Below are positions 1 through 8,388 of a stretch of DNA of 64,000 nt, piece by piece. This DNA is from an uncultured Methanobrevibacter sp. (GTDB taxonomy: Archaea > Methanobacteriota > Methanobacteria > Methanobacteriales > Methanobacteriaceae): positions 8,208 to 72,207 of the forward strand of contig ONQL01000008.1 of the NCBI GenBank assembly GCA_900319985.1. Direction: 5' to 3'. A program made the translations under genes and the position numbers. The notes below the pieces were generated by a model that did not search any database, was not told where the DNA came from, and saw nothing but the letters and a program-made list of their open reading frames with translations. Numbering within the stretch: position 1 is the first letter of the stretch; every line of letters begins with the position of its first letter.

Positions 1-1135
1 AATCTCTAATTTTTGTTCGCTCACTTAAACACCTTTTTTGTTTCATTAGTAATATTTCAAAATTACCAAATGTTATAATTAAACTTCCCACTAGGAAAGC
101 ATATAAATTTGAAATAAATATCAAAATAATAGCTATCCCCACAACAGTAACTACTATCATTTTTATTATATCTTTTTTAGTTAATTTAATACTTTGCTTA
201 TAATACTCTTTATTTGCCATGATTGAAACATAGAAAATAATCAATGAAATAATCATTAACACTGCCACAAAGAGATGGTTCACATCCCCACTATGAATCA
301 ACTCAAATGCAACTGTCACCAGATTAATACTAATAACAATGAAATAATGACTAAACATCAATCTTAAAGATCTTTCTACCCTATGATGCTCCATTAAATT
401 ATGAATTTGAACCACATAAGAACCAAACATTGTTAAAACTATGAAAAATACAAGTATTGGGACAATTGTAAAATTTCCAACATCAAAAAAGTGAGTTAAT
501 CCAACAATAGCTTCACCAAAAGTTATAATTGTTAAAAGTTCAAATCTCTCAACAAGATGGGGAAAACTAATGACACTCTTATCGAAATGCCCTCTAATGA
601 AAAATGGTAAAAATGCACCTCCCAAAACAGCAACGACATCAATTAAAATAATGTATTCGGAAGGCAGATTGAACATAATTGCTGAAATAGCAATTATATA
701 AATTGTACAAACAACTGATAGAATCGAAATTGAGTTTCCAGCAGCCCCCTGAAGTGAGTTTTCTCGTCTTGCCTGGATAATATATAACAAAATAACAGTT
801 AAAAGCATTATAAGCATTGACAAATTAAATGTCAAAGACATAGACGTCCAATTAGGTGAAATCGTGTTCGCCATATAGATTACTGCAATCATATTTACAC
901 AAACAAGCAGATAATCTTGCCATTCCCAGGTTCCATACCTATTCACATAGTTTGTAAAGTAAAGCCAAGCCTGCAAAATTACAAAAGAAGTAATAATATA
1001 TATGAAAAGATTATGTGGTGGAATTATTCCACCTACCGGTTCAGAAATAATTGAAGTTAACTTTGAAATTGCATATACAAAAATTAAATCATAAAACAAT
1101 TCTATTAATTCAACTGGTTTTACTTTAACTTCCAT
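1..1135 (-). CDS. LtrA-family membrane protein (3' end outside window)
   Basis: The reading frame starts at ATG 1135 and is still open at base 2, so the C-terminus is missing. The translation begins MEVKVKPVELIELFYDLIFV, the N-terminal signature of the low temperature requirement A (LtrA) family, and a second family motif, ERFELLTIITFGEAIVG, lies about mid-protein. Many hydrophobic segments predict a polytopic membrane protein. The biochemical role of LtrA proteins is not established. It is transcribed leftwards with its own upstream gap. Family call is firm, function unknown. Confidence 0.85.
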   Translation of the reverse strand, partial: MEVKVKPVELIELFYDLIFVYAISKLTSIISEPVGGIIPPHNLFIYIITSFVILQAWLYFTNYVNRYGTWEWQDYLLVCVNMIAVIYMANTISPNWTSMSLTFNLSMLIMLLTVILLYIIQARRENSLQGAAGNSISILSVVCTIYIIAISAIMFNLPSEYIILIDVVAVLGGAFLPFFIRGHFDKSVISFPHLVERFELLTIITFGEAIVGLTHFFDVGNFTIVPILVFFIVLTMFGSYVVQIHNLMEHHRVERSLRLMFSHYFIVISINLVTVAFELIHSGDVNHLFVAVLMIISLIIFYVSIMANKEYYKQSIKLTKKDIIKMIVVTVVGIAIILIFISNLYAFLVGSLIITFGNFEILLMKQKRCLSERTKIRD

Positions 1136-1209
1136 ATATGCTATTATATTTTTTAGAGTATATATTTTTGTAAAATATTTTATCCAGAACCTATGAAAAA
1201 AAAGAAAAA

Positions 1210-1467
1210 TTAAGGATTACATGCTTCGTCAGCAGCTCCCATAATCACATTGATTTCACTGGACATATTAATTTCAGAAATCTTTTTGGGAGAATCCAGC
1301 TTTGCAGTATAATATGCTTGAGCAAAATTCATTGTAACATAATGCACATCTTTAAAATCAAGAATGTAATCATCCTTATCTATTTTGTTTAAGATGTCAA
1401 CCAATTCCATAGCTATTTCACTAGACTCTAAAGTTTTACCAAAATCAGCACCAACATTAATTAACAT
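1210..1467 (-). CDS. Small STAS-like (DUF4325-type) protein
   Basis: This 85-residue protein has a helix (about 15-30) followed by YILDFKDVHYVTMNFAQAYY, a pattern of a strand ending in a conserved D-F then an S/T-containing turn and helix that resembles STAS-like DUF4325 domains. Such domains are often found with anti-sigma-type kinases or as regulators, but no partner is seen here. The start is the only ATG. It lies between the LtrA gene and a short Zn-ribbon gene on the other strand. The fold assignment is by eye and moderate; the function is unknown. Confidence 0.55.
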   Translation of the reverse strand: MLINVGADFGKTLESSEIAMELVDILNKIDKDDYILDFKDVHYVTMNFAQAYYTAKLDSPKKISEINMSSEINVIMGAADEACNP

Positions 1468-1518
1468 GTTTCCACCTACAATAATATTTAAAATTCATTG
1501 TTAATAAAACTAAACAAT

Positions 1519-1686
1519 ATGAAAACTTGTCCTAAATGTAAAAGACCCCTAAAAAAAGTATTTCACGGAGAACCAACCGATGAATTGGCAATTGAATCAT
1601 TAGATAGTGAAATCATAATTGGAAACTGTTGTGAAAGCAATCATAACTACTATTGCGAATACTGTGATGAATTTTTCCAAATTTAA
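1519..1686 (+). CDS. Small zinc-ribbon protein
   Basis: A 55-residue protein with two cysteine pairs, CPKC near the start and CEYC near the end, plus a CC in the middle, which suggests a zinc-binding ribbon. I chose ATG 1519 because it directly precedes CPKCKRPL; a TTG at 1498 would add seven residues but is less likely. No clear Shine-Dalgarno is seen. It may bind nucleic acid or protein; no specific function can be assigned. Confidence 0.55.
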   Translation: MKTCPKCKRPLKKVFHGEPTDELAIESLDSEIIIGNCCESNHNYYCEYCDEFFQI

Positions 1687-1717
1687 AAAAAAATCAAACC
1701 ACAAATATAATGCATAA

Positions 1718-2044
1718 TCACAATCCCAACATATCCTTGTCGGGATTTGCGTTTTTAAACAAATTAATTTTCACATCACTTTTCCAAGTGAATTTCAAAA
1801 GTCCTTCATGAATCTCCGTTAAATCCTCGTCTGAAAATCCTTCCAGATAATAGATTTTGCCCCTATGACCAACATTCATCATAAATCTAATCAAGTGCCT
1901 ATGAACCATTACCGAAAAAGGTTTGTATATGACAATATCATCAGTTATATATTCTATCAAATCATCCAATTCAAAAATATCCGGATTAAGCACTTCCACA
2001 TCACAATTTGGAAATTTTTCAGAGATTAACGCTTCATAATCCAC
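1718..2044 (-). CDS. Hypothetical protein, 108 residues
   Basis: I do not recognise this protein. It is acidic in its N-terminal half (many D/E between 13 and 35), has a basic-aromatic centre (MVHRHLIRFMMNVGHRGKIYY) and no membrane segment or signal peptide. It probably starts at GTG 2044, four bases after a GGTGAT ribosome binding site. It is convergent with the zinc-ribbon gene upstream on the map. Likely a small cytoplasmic protein of lineage-restricted distribution. Confidence 0.5.
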   Translation of the reverse strand: MDYEALISEKFPNCDVEVLNPDIFELDDLIEYITDDIVIYKPFSVMVHRHLIRFMMNVGHRGKIYYLEGFSDEDLTEIHEGLLKFTWKSDVKINLFKNANPDKDMLGL

Positions 2045-2130
2045 AACATCACCATTATTAAATTTAAATACGAAGATAATAAAATTAATGGTTGAAACAC
2101 TACAAATAGATTAAGTTCTTATTTGAGTTC

Positions 2131-2163
2131 AAAATTGCTTTAAACTCATAAAATTGCTTTAAA
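2131..2163. repeat. 14-bp direct repeat in promoter region
   Basis: The 14-mer AAAATTGCTTTAAA occurs at 2131-2144 and again at 2150-2163, a period of 19 bp or nearly two helical turns. It lies about 70-100 bp upstream of the start at 2234 and could be a double protein-binding site. Low confidence in any function. Confidence 0.35.
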
Positions 2164-2233
2164 AAAATACATACTAATTTATAAATCTTTAATTCATATA
2201 TACAAAGTACTAAATAAAAATACAGGCTAAATT

Positions 2234-2758
2234 ATGAATAAAAAAGATTTTAAAATGAGAACAAAAGTTATCGAAAAAACATTTAATGACATGAGGAAAA
2301 TAAAATGTGTCACTCCCAAAGAAATAAGAAGAGTTGATGAGGACATTTATCCTGGAGGAGACATCTTTACAACAGAAAATGGAGAGTTTATTGATTTGGA
2401 ATTTCAAATGGACGATTTTGATGAGAATGAACTTGTCAAATACATAGAACTAGCTGAAGCATTATATGAAAGACACCAGAAAAAAGTTTCAATTTATATA
2501 ATCTGTCCAAATAACATAAATATATGTGTAAAAGAGTGTAAAATCATGTCCGAAGCAGATTTTACAATAAAGCTGGCGTGCATTGAGGAAGATCCATGCG
2601 AAATTATTCTACAGATGATTAAAAATAAAATAAAAAATAATGAAATGCTTGATGGGGATGATTTGCATGCGCTTGCAATGTTGCCTGTAAAGTGCATGCC
2701 TGAAAAAAGAAATTATTTCAGAAAAGAGTATTTTAGAATCATGAACAAAATATTTTAA
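2234..2758 (+). CDS. Putative PD-(D/E)XK / Rpn-like protein
   Basis: A 174-residue cytoplasmic protein. Around residues 45-60 it carries GGDIFTT....FIDLEFQM, which fits the D-x(n)-E-x-Q core of PD-(D/E)XK nuclease folds as seen in Rpn/YhgA-like transposase-associated nucleases, followed by a Y-x(n)-L-x(n)-Y helix and a V-S-I-Y-I-I strand. It is shorter than typical Rpn proteins (about 290). Stand-alone, followed by a convergent gene. The fold call is tentative; catalytic activity is not shown. Confidence 0.45.
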   Translation: MNKKDFKMRTKVIEKTFNDMRKIKCVTPKEIRRVDEDIYPGGDIFTTENGEFIDLEFQMDDFDENELVKYIELAEALYERHQKKVSIYIICPNNINICVKECKIMSEADFTIKLACIEEDPCEIILQMIKNKIKNNEMLDGDDLHALAMLPVKCMPEKRNYFRKEYFRIMNKIF

Positions 2759-2760
2759 TA

Positions 2761-3774
2761 TTAAATATTCCATTTCAATATGGTTTTGCCAAATTTAGAA
2801 ATATAATCTCTGTCAAATGATTCTTTCAAATCATTTAAAGAATTTATTTCACAGACATTGGTTATTAATTTTTCTAAATATTCAAATAACAGAGGATTTT
2901 GTTTGAGAGTTTCAACAACTCCAATAAAATCTTCCCTGTCAGAACGGCTGTTTCCCTGAATAGTCAAACCTTTTTCTAAAACCAGGCGGGTATTTATAGG
3001 TACTGGATATTCACTAACTCCAAACAGGTTAATGGTTCCCTGAGGATTAATCAAATCAATAATCTGGTCAATGGCTGTCTGTGATGCGCTTGAACCAACA
3101 CATTCAAAAGCATGGTCAATTGTCACACCATCGGCATCATGAATTCTATATATTTCATCGGCAAATGAAAACAAATTTAAATTTTCCTGATGTTTTCCAA
3201 AAACAATTATTTTGGATTCCGGAAATAGTTCCTTTAGAAGTAATGCAGTTATAAAACCCAAATTACCATCACCCCAAACGCCCAACTTATCTTTAGGAGT
3301 TATGGCAATCTGTTTAAATTTAGTAATACCCTGATATGCTACAGAAATTAATTCTATAAAAGCTGAGACATTTAAATTAAAATTATCAGGTATTTTGACA
3401 ACCCTATCTCTCGGTAAATTAATCAAATCAGATGTGAATCCGTCAAAGCCACTTCCTCTAAATTTTGAATTATACGAATAATTCGGAGCATAAATATCAT
3501 CACACAAAGGAGTGTTCGGTATCATAACTACCTTATCGCCAGATTTGAAATTGCCTTTGCTATCAAAAACAACTTCACCGATTGCTTCATGAATCAAAGC
3601 CATCGGCAATTTTTCATCCAAAACTTCAGAAGGCCTTGAACCCTGATAATATCTTTGATCTGCCTGACAGATTGAAAGATGAGTCGGCCTTACCACAACA
3701 CCATCCAAATCCACTTCATCAATAGCCTCTTCAAAGAATTTCGGAGATTTTAATCTGTAAACAATGTTAATCAT
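2761..3774 (-). CDS. tarJ: Ribulose-5-phosphate reductase (TarJ-like)
   Basis: Zinc-type medium-chain dehydrogenase resembling TarJ/Bcs1, which reduces ribulose 5-phosphate to ribitol 5-phosphate with NADPH. The N-terminus MINIVYRLKSPKFFE, the zinc-region cysteine in LSICQADQRYYQG, the HEAIGEV element and the cofactor loop GVWGDGNLGF fit this family. I place the start at ATG 3774, which overlaps the end of tarI by eight bases (ATGATTAA); a TTG at 3786 would add four residues. Coupled to tarI, it should supply ribitol phosphate for a CDP-ribitol-dependent surface polymer. Confidence 0.8.
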   Translation of the reverse strand: MINIVYRLKSPKFFEEAIDEVDLDGVVVRPTHLSICQADQRYYQGSRPSEVLDEKLPMALIHEAIGEVVFDSKGNFKSGDKVVMIPNTPLCDDIYAPNYSYNSKFRGSGFDGFTSDLINLPRDRVVKIPDNFNLNVSAFIELISVAYQGITKFKQIAITPKDKLGVWGDGNLGFITALLLKELFPESKIIVFGKHQENLNLFSFADEIYRIHDADGVTIDHAFECVGSSASQTAIDQIIDLINPQGTINLFGVSEYPVPINTRLVLEKGLTIQGNSRSDREDFIGVVETLKQNPLLFEYLEKLITNVCEINSLNDLKESFDRDYISKFGKTILKWNI

Positions 3775-4477
3775 GAATATCCTCAAGTATTGTGTTAGCT
3801 AATTTTAAATCATATGGGTAAGTAATCTTAATATTTGTCACATCACCATCGACTAGATGTACATCCTCATCCTTAAGTATGAATATTTTGCATGCATCTG
3901 TAAGTATATTACTTTCTTCTTCGGTTAAACTATTAATCAAATTAAAAAGTTTCTTTATATTGAAGCTCTGAGGAGTTTGGCCTTGGTAATAATAATCCCT
4001 CACAGGGATACTTTCTATAGTTGCACCATTGATGCTTTCAACAATTGTGTCTGTTGCCGGAATTACAGTATCACAGGCCCCATATTTTTTTGCTGCCAGG
4101 ATATTGTCCTCAATAATGCGATGAGTCACAAAAGGACGCACTGAATCATGAGTTATGATAATTGAGTCCTCATCAATACCATAATTCTCATTAATATAAT
4201 TGATACTGTTTAATATAGTATCATTCCTAGTTTGACCTCCTTCAATAACAATAATATCATCTGAATCTGAAATATATTTATCAATCAAGTGATTAGTATG
4301 ATTAATGAAATTTTTTGGAGTCAAAACAATTATTTTATCAATTTTATCGTTAATAACAAATTTTTCAATAGTGTGAACAATAACAGGCTTATTACCCAAT
4401 GTTAAAAATTGCTTCGGAGTGTCAGTTCCCCCCATTCTAGATCCTATTCCACCTGCCAATATTGCTGCAAAAATCAT
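3767..4477 (-). CDS. tarI: Ribitol-5-phosphate cytidylyltransferase (TarI/IspD family)
   Basis: A 236-residue nucleotidyltransferase with the signature LAGGIGSRMG at residues 7-16 and PKQF shortly after, then THDSVRPFV near residue 112 and DTIVES near 143, all typical of the TarI/IspD family. IspD belongs to the MEP isoprenoid route, which archaea lack, and the next gene is tarJ-like, so CTP:ribitol-5-phosphate cytidylyltransferase is the better call. Product would be CDP-ribitol, used in teichoic-acid-like or other ribitol-phosphate polymers. The 8-base overlap with tarJ implies translational coupling. Confidence 0.8.
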   Translation of the reverse strand: MIFAAILAGGIGSRMGGTDTPKQFLTLGNKPVIVHTIEKFVINDKIDKIIVLTPKNFINHTNHLIDKYISDSDDIIVIEGGQTRNDTILNSINYINENYGIDEDSIIITHDSVRPFVTHRIIEDNILAAKKYGACDTVIPATDTIVESINGATIESIPVRDYYYQGQTPQSFNIKKLFNLINSLTEEESNILTDACKIFILKDEDVHLVDGDVTNIKITYPYDLKLANTILEDIHD

Positions 4478-4643
4478 CTGAATTTACTCCTTTGAAAATA
4501 ATGTGCAAAATAATTAGAATTAATCTTTTTAAATATACTCGATTAAATCACGAAATTTTCTACTAAATAGAAATCTATAAAAAATAGTATTTAAAATTTT
4601 CAAAAAAATAGTTAGGGAGATATGATATCCCTATTTTAAAAAA

Positions 4644-5243
4644 TTATTCCCGTTCAAACATGATTAAATAGTGAGATTTGCCCTGAGGAATATCTTCACC
4701 TATTTCTTCATTCAAATAAATCTTTTTAAGACCATGTGCATTAAACAGTTTTTCCAAATCATCTGGTGAAGATCTCATTTTTGTAGGAGGTCCATTGGGA
4801 ACATCCCATGCCTTATAATCCATGATAGCTATTTTACCATCATCAGAAACTATCCTTCCAAGCTCAGAAACTGCTTCATTCAATTTTCTTGATGCTTTAA
4901 AACCATGGAAAACATTGACAAGCAAAACAACATCAACTGAAGCATCTTCCACACCAGGAATCCCTTCAGTAATGTCCGCTTCAATATTTATTAAGTTTTT
5001 AACATCGTTTTCCTTTTTATAAGTTTCCATATCTTCAATGGATGCATCATAAATATCCACTGCATAAACAGTTCCTTTGTGATTGTAATCTTCCAAAACC
5101 TTTATTGCATTGTGACCATCACCACAACCAGCATCCATAAAAGTTTCATCACCGTTGAGATTCAATTCTTTTAAAATTTCATCAGAATCCAAAAAATTCG
5201 CACTTGAAAATCCATGAGCTCTATGACCATTTTCAGGCATCAT
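4644..5243 (-). CDS. Class I SAM-dependent methyltransferase
   Basis: A 199-residue Rossmann-fold methyltransferase. Motif I (MDAGCGDGHNA) lies at about residues 36-46, the acidic end of strand 2 is AVDIYDA, and DVVLLVNVFHG represents motif IV. Length and motifs resemble UbiE/Methyltransf_11 proteins; the substrate cannot be read from sequence. ATG 5243 is preferred because GGTGA lies seven bases upstream; ATG 5240 and TTG 5246 are alternatives. Monocistronic by context. Confidence 0.8.
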   Translation of the reverse strand: MMPENGHRAHGFSSANFLDSDEILKELNLNGDETFMDAGCGDGHNAIKVLEDYNHKGTVYAVDIYDASIEDMETYKKENDVKNLINIEADITEGIPGVEDASVDVVLLVNVFHGFKASRKLNEAVSELGRIVSDDGKIAIMDYKAWDVPNGPPTKMRSSPDDLEKLFNAHGLKKIYLNEEIGEDIPQGKSHYLIMFERE

Positions 5244-5358
5244 CAATTATCACCTAAATAATAATCTTTAAAAAATAGTATTTAATAATTTTCAATATGA
5301 TAAAATATTCACAACAGTTAAAAAATAGTTAAAATAAATAAAAAAAGTTATAAGAGGA

Positions 5359-5463
5359 TTATTTTTTCCAAGTTTGTTTAACTCCTCTTCCTCTTTTACT
5401 ACCAGGTTTAGTATAACTTCTTTTTGGTCTGGTTCTTCTGTTAGTTCCTTTAACTTTTGCCAT
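5359..5463 (-). CDS. 34-residue highly basic protein
   Basis: This small frame starts at ATG 5463, eight bases downstream of a strong AAGGAGGGG ribosome binding site, and ends at TAA 5359. It begins MAKVKGTNRRTRPKR and ends RGRGVKQTWKK; about 15 of 34 residues are Lys or Arg with one Trp and one Tyr and no acidic residue. Composition and length are like small ribosomal or RNA-binding proteins. A longer frame over the same DNA lacks the ribosome binding site and is rejected. Function unknown; ribosome or rRNA association is inference. Confidence 0.7.
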   Translation of the reverse strand: MAKVKGTNRRTRPKRSYTKPGSKRGRGVKQTWKK

Positions 5464-5553
5464 ATTTTCCCCTCCTTAAAATTTATCATTACAAAATTAG
5501 AATTAAATCTATAACAAAAAAATATTTGTTTTTAAAATATTTAAAGCTTTTCT

Positions 5554-6777
5554 TTAAGTAGTGTATTCTGCATTAATTTTAACATAATCATAAGTTAAAT
5601 CACAACCCCAAGCGGTTGCTTGACCATCACCTAATCCCATGTCAATATTAACAATGACATTTTTAGATTGCATAATCTTTTCAGCCCTTTCAAGATATGG
5701 AGTATCTTCGAAAGCTAAAATTTCACCTTTTCTTACTAAATCCACATCTTCTTCATCATCAGCAATTGAAATGGTTACAATATCCTGATTTAAATCTGCA
5801 CCGGAATATCCTATTGCAGAAACAATTCTTCCCCAGTTAGGGTCTCCACCAAATACGGCTGATTTAAATAAGCTTGAGGAAATAATAGATTTGGCTGCAA
5901 GTCTAGCATCTTCAAGATTGCGGGCACCACCAACATTAGCTTCTATGAATTTAGTTGCACCTTCACCATCACGAGCCATTTTTTTAGCTAAATCAATACA
6001 TAAACAGTTTAATGCCTCTTGGAAATTAGGATCCAATTTTCCGTCATTTACAACTTCGACACCAGATGCCCCATTAGCCATCATCAAACATGTATCATTG
6101 GTACTTTCATCACCGTCAACTACAATCATGTTAAAACTGATATTAGCGGCCTGTTTCAATGCCTTATTAATCTCTTTAGCAGGAATTATAGCATCAGTAA
6201 CAATAAATGACAACATTGTACCCATATTTGGTGCAATCATACCACTTCCTTTTGTAATACCAGCAATTTTAACAGTTTCGCCTGTAGTCAATGTAACTTC
6301 AACAGCACATTCTTTCGGAAAAGTATCAGTAGTCATTATCGCACGAGCAGCTGCAAGTGAGTTTTCAGGACCATTACCTAACTTAGAAATAGATTCATAA
6401 GCGACTTTTGAAATAGTATCAATCGGCATTTCACGACCAATAACTCCAGTTGATGAAATAGCGATTTCATCCTTAGGTATTTTTAAATCTTTAGAAAGTA
6501 ATTCAACCAAAGTTTCACAATCTTTTAAACCTTGTTCCCCTGTAAAACAGTTGGCATTACCACTATTGACAAAAACAGCGGAAACAATTCCTTTTTTAAC
6601 AACATTTTTCGTATATTTAACAGATGCAGCTACAACTTTATTGTTTGTGAAAACAGCAGAAGCAGTACTATTGGGAGAAACAATAATTGTAACACCATAT
6701 TTACCTTCACGCGCACCTGACACTTCAAGATTTTCAATTACTGAAAATCCACCATCGATATATTTAATATATTCCAT
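5554..6777 (-). CDS. argJ: Bifunctional ornithine acetyltransferase / N-acetylglutamate synthase
   Basis: ArgJ transfers acetyl from N-acetylornithine to glutamate in the cyclic arginine pathway and may also use acetyl-CoA. At 407 residues it has normal length. The autoprocessing site is IAPNMGTMLSFI with the nucleophilic threonine at 187; upstream NSGNANCFTG and TKGSGM, and downstream GGDPNWGRI, are family hallmarks. ATG 6777 follows an AGGGAT element. It ends in TYDYVKINAEYTT, the expected C-terminal type. The gene stands at the head of a leftward gene string but is separated from the unknown genes below. Confidence 0.95.
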   Translation of the reverse strand: MEYIKYIDGGFSVIENLEVSGAREGKYGVTIIVSPNSTASAVFTNNKVVAASVKYTKNVVKKGIVSAVFVNSGNANCFTGEQGLKDCETLVELLSKDLKIPKDEIAISSTGVIGREMPIDTISKVAYESISKLGNGPENSLAAARAIMTTDTFPKECAVEVTLTTGETVKIAGITKGSGMIAPNMGTMLSFIVTDAIIPAKEINKALKQAANISFNMIVVDGDESTNDTCLMMANGASGVEVVNDGKLDPNFQEALNCLCIDLAKKMARDGEGATKFIEANVGGARNLEDARLAAKSIISSSLFKSAVFGGDPNWGRIVSAIGYSGADLNQDIVTISIADDEEDVDLVRKGEILAFEDTPYLERAEKIMQSKNVIVNIDMGLGDGQATAWGCDLTYDYVKINAEYTT

Positions 6778-6800
6778 ATAAATCCCTATAAATAAGTTAA

Positions 6801-7163
6801 TTAATACGATAAATCATTCTTAGTTAAATTATATTTGTTAATATCCTCTGCACTGTTAAAATCAACATGAGGCTCCTTCACATAATGATCTGTTGAACCA
6901 TTGGATATATTAGATGTCATTTCAACTGTGACATTTTCATAAGATTCAGTTGAATTTCCAACAATAGGCTCTCCGCTAAGAGCCATTGAAATACCAATTC
7001 CTGCACCTACAACAAATGCAATCAATGCAATAATAATTAAAAAAACTGTGGTTTTACTGGTTTTACCGGGTTTACGTGTGTATTGCCTTTTTTGAACATT
7101 GGCAGGATGTTGATTGAATCTTGATTTCAACACCAATTTATCTTTATCTTTTCGTTTCCTCAT
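6801..7163 (-). CDS. Single-pass membrane protein, unknown
   Basis: A 120-residue protein: a very basic cytoplasmic tail (residues 1-37, rich in K/R), one membrane segment (about 39-62, TTVFLIIIALIAFVVGAGIG) and an outside domain rich in Asn, Ser and Thr with several N-x-S/T sequons, as expected for an extracellular archaeal segment. I do not recognise the family. It lies 22 bases downstream of the GGDD-protein gene and could be cotranscribed with it. Confidence 0.6.
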   Translation of the reverse strand: MRKRKDKDKLVLKSRFNQHPANVQKRQYTRKPGKTSKTTVFLIIIALIAFVVGAGIGISMALSGEPIVGNSTESYENVTVEMTSNISNGSTDHYVKEPHVDFNSAEDINKYNLTKNDLSY

Positions 7164-7185
7164 AATCTTTTCACTTTTTCAACTA

Positions 7186-8388
7186 TTAAGTTACAACTGC
7201 ATAAACCAATGCTATGATAACGCCTACAAAACCAAACATTCCAAGGCCCAAAATAGACATCAAATACACGAAAATAAATACAAATGCAAATACTCCAATC
7301 AATTTCGCCTTTTCATTTTCAATTAAATTAATTAAAGTTCTGGAAAACTCAGATGGAATATTATAAGCATATAATCCATTAGCCAATTCAAAAACAACTA
7401 ATGATAATGGAGATGTTGACGGTAAATCATCCACTAATTGAGCACGTTCACCGGCTTCTCTTCTACTTCTTCCAACACCAGCCCTTATTTTTGCACCATT
7501 ATCTAATGCAAACCATGCTGCATCCAAACCTGCACGAATAGCTAAATCCTTAGATGGGAATCTTGCAATGAAATCATCCCCACCTTCCCTATAACCTTCA
7601 AGTTCACCTTCACATTCAGTTTCTATAAAATTTTTAATTCCGGTCATAAGGTCAACAAGTTGATTCCTACCATTTTTATTAATGAATTTTGTTGAATCAA
7701 TCAAGTCAATGAACAGATAATTCTCCAGGACAACAGGTCTAGATTCTTTCAACAGAAATGGAGCATCGAAAACTAAAGCATATTCTCCTCCGAGTTTAGT
7801 AAACGCAATTCCAGGAAAACTGCCAACACTTTGAGTATAATGAATTGCTCTTTCGATTGAAGCCGCACCAGTCATACCTACAGCAGATATAACTTGAACA
7901 CCTTCGGACAATCCAATACCAATAAGCTCTATCGCTACCCTTATAGCATCATTCTTGCTTAACATTTTAGCAACAAGTTCGGTAGCGGTTTTTTCGACAA
8001 TTTCTCCCTCTTCATTTTCAATAATTTTAACAAAAATATTAATTAAGTTAGAAGGATTAGGTATTTCAATGTAAAAATAACGGTCGCTTCCCATAATAAT
8101 ATTACTTACCAATGCATATTCCTCAATTTTATTTTCTGCAGGTTTCAACTCATGAAAAGTGTATTCCACAGGAATATTTTCAGCACCGACATCACGGATA
8201 AGATTTTGCAAAATAGTATCAGAAGTAATTTCCGCTTTTTCAAGTTCGAATAATATGGTTTGAGTATAATTAAATAACTCTACATACTCAGTTTCAAGAG
8301 AATTAGTCGGAAAAAACTTAGTTCCAACAGAAATAGGATTAAGTTTAGTTGTAAATTTAATGTAAGCTTTAGTTAGAGCACTAGTCAT
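7186..8388 (-). CDS. Membrane-anchored GGDD (nucleotide cyclase/Cas10-palm-like) protein
   Basis: A 400-residue protein. Residues 1-220 form an unrecognised N-terminal region. Residues 222-312 look like a palm-type nucleotidyl cyclase: a strand YLFIDLIDST with aspartates 228 and 231, then the hairpin REGGDDFIARF with GGDD at 269-272, the arrangement seen in GGDEF, class III cyclase and Cas10/mCpol palm domains. Residues 362-400 are two hydrophobic segments, so it is membrane anchored at its C-terminus. ATG 8388 has a strong GGAGGAGG site inside the preceding gene and overlaps it by eight bases. Product and activity are unknown; metal-dependent nucleotide chemistry is inference from motif geometry. 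Confidence 0.6.
   Translation of the reverse strand: MTSALTKAYIKFTTKLNPISVGTKFFPTNSLETEYVELFNYTQTILFELEKAEITSDTILQNLIRDVGAENIPVEYTFHELKPAENKIEEYALVSNIIMGSDRYFYIEIPNPSNLINIFVKIIENEEGEIVEKTATELVAKMLSKNDAIRVAIELIGIGLSEGVQVISAVGMTGAASIERAIHYTQSVGSFPGIAFTKLGGEYALVFDAPFLLKESRPVVLENYLFIDLIDSTKFINKNGRNQLVDLMTGIKNFIETECEGELEGYREGGDDFIARFPSKDLAIRAGLDAAWFALDNGAKIRAGVGRSRREAGERAQLVDDLPSTSPLSLVVFELANGLYAYNIPSEFSRTLINLIENEKAKLIGVFAFVFIFVYLMSILGLGMFGFVGVIIALVYAVVT

Noticed and set aside
3767..4477. IspD of the MEP isoprenoid pathway
   Set aside because: Archaea make isoprenoids from mevalonate, and the coupled neighbour is tarJ-like, so TarI is preferred.
5292..5489. 65-residue minus-strand frame beginning MINFKEGKIWQKL
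   Set aside because: It overlaps the 34-residue basic gene in another frame; the AAGGAGGGG site serves ATG 5463 and the frame ends in low-complexity hydrophobic residues.
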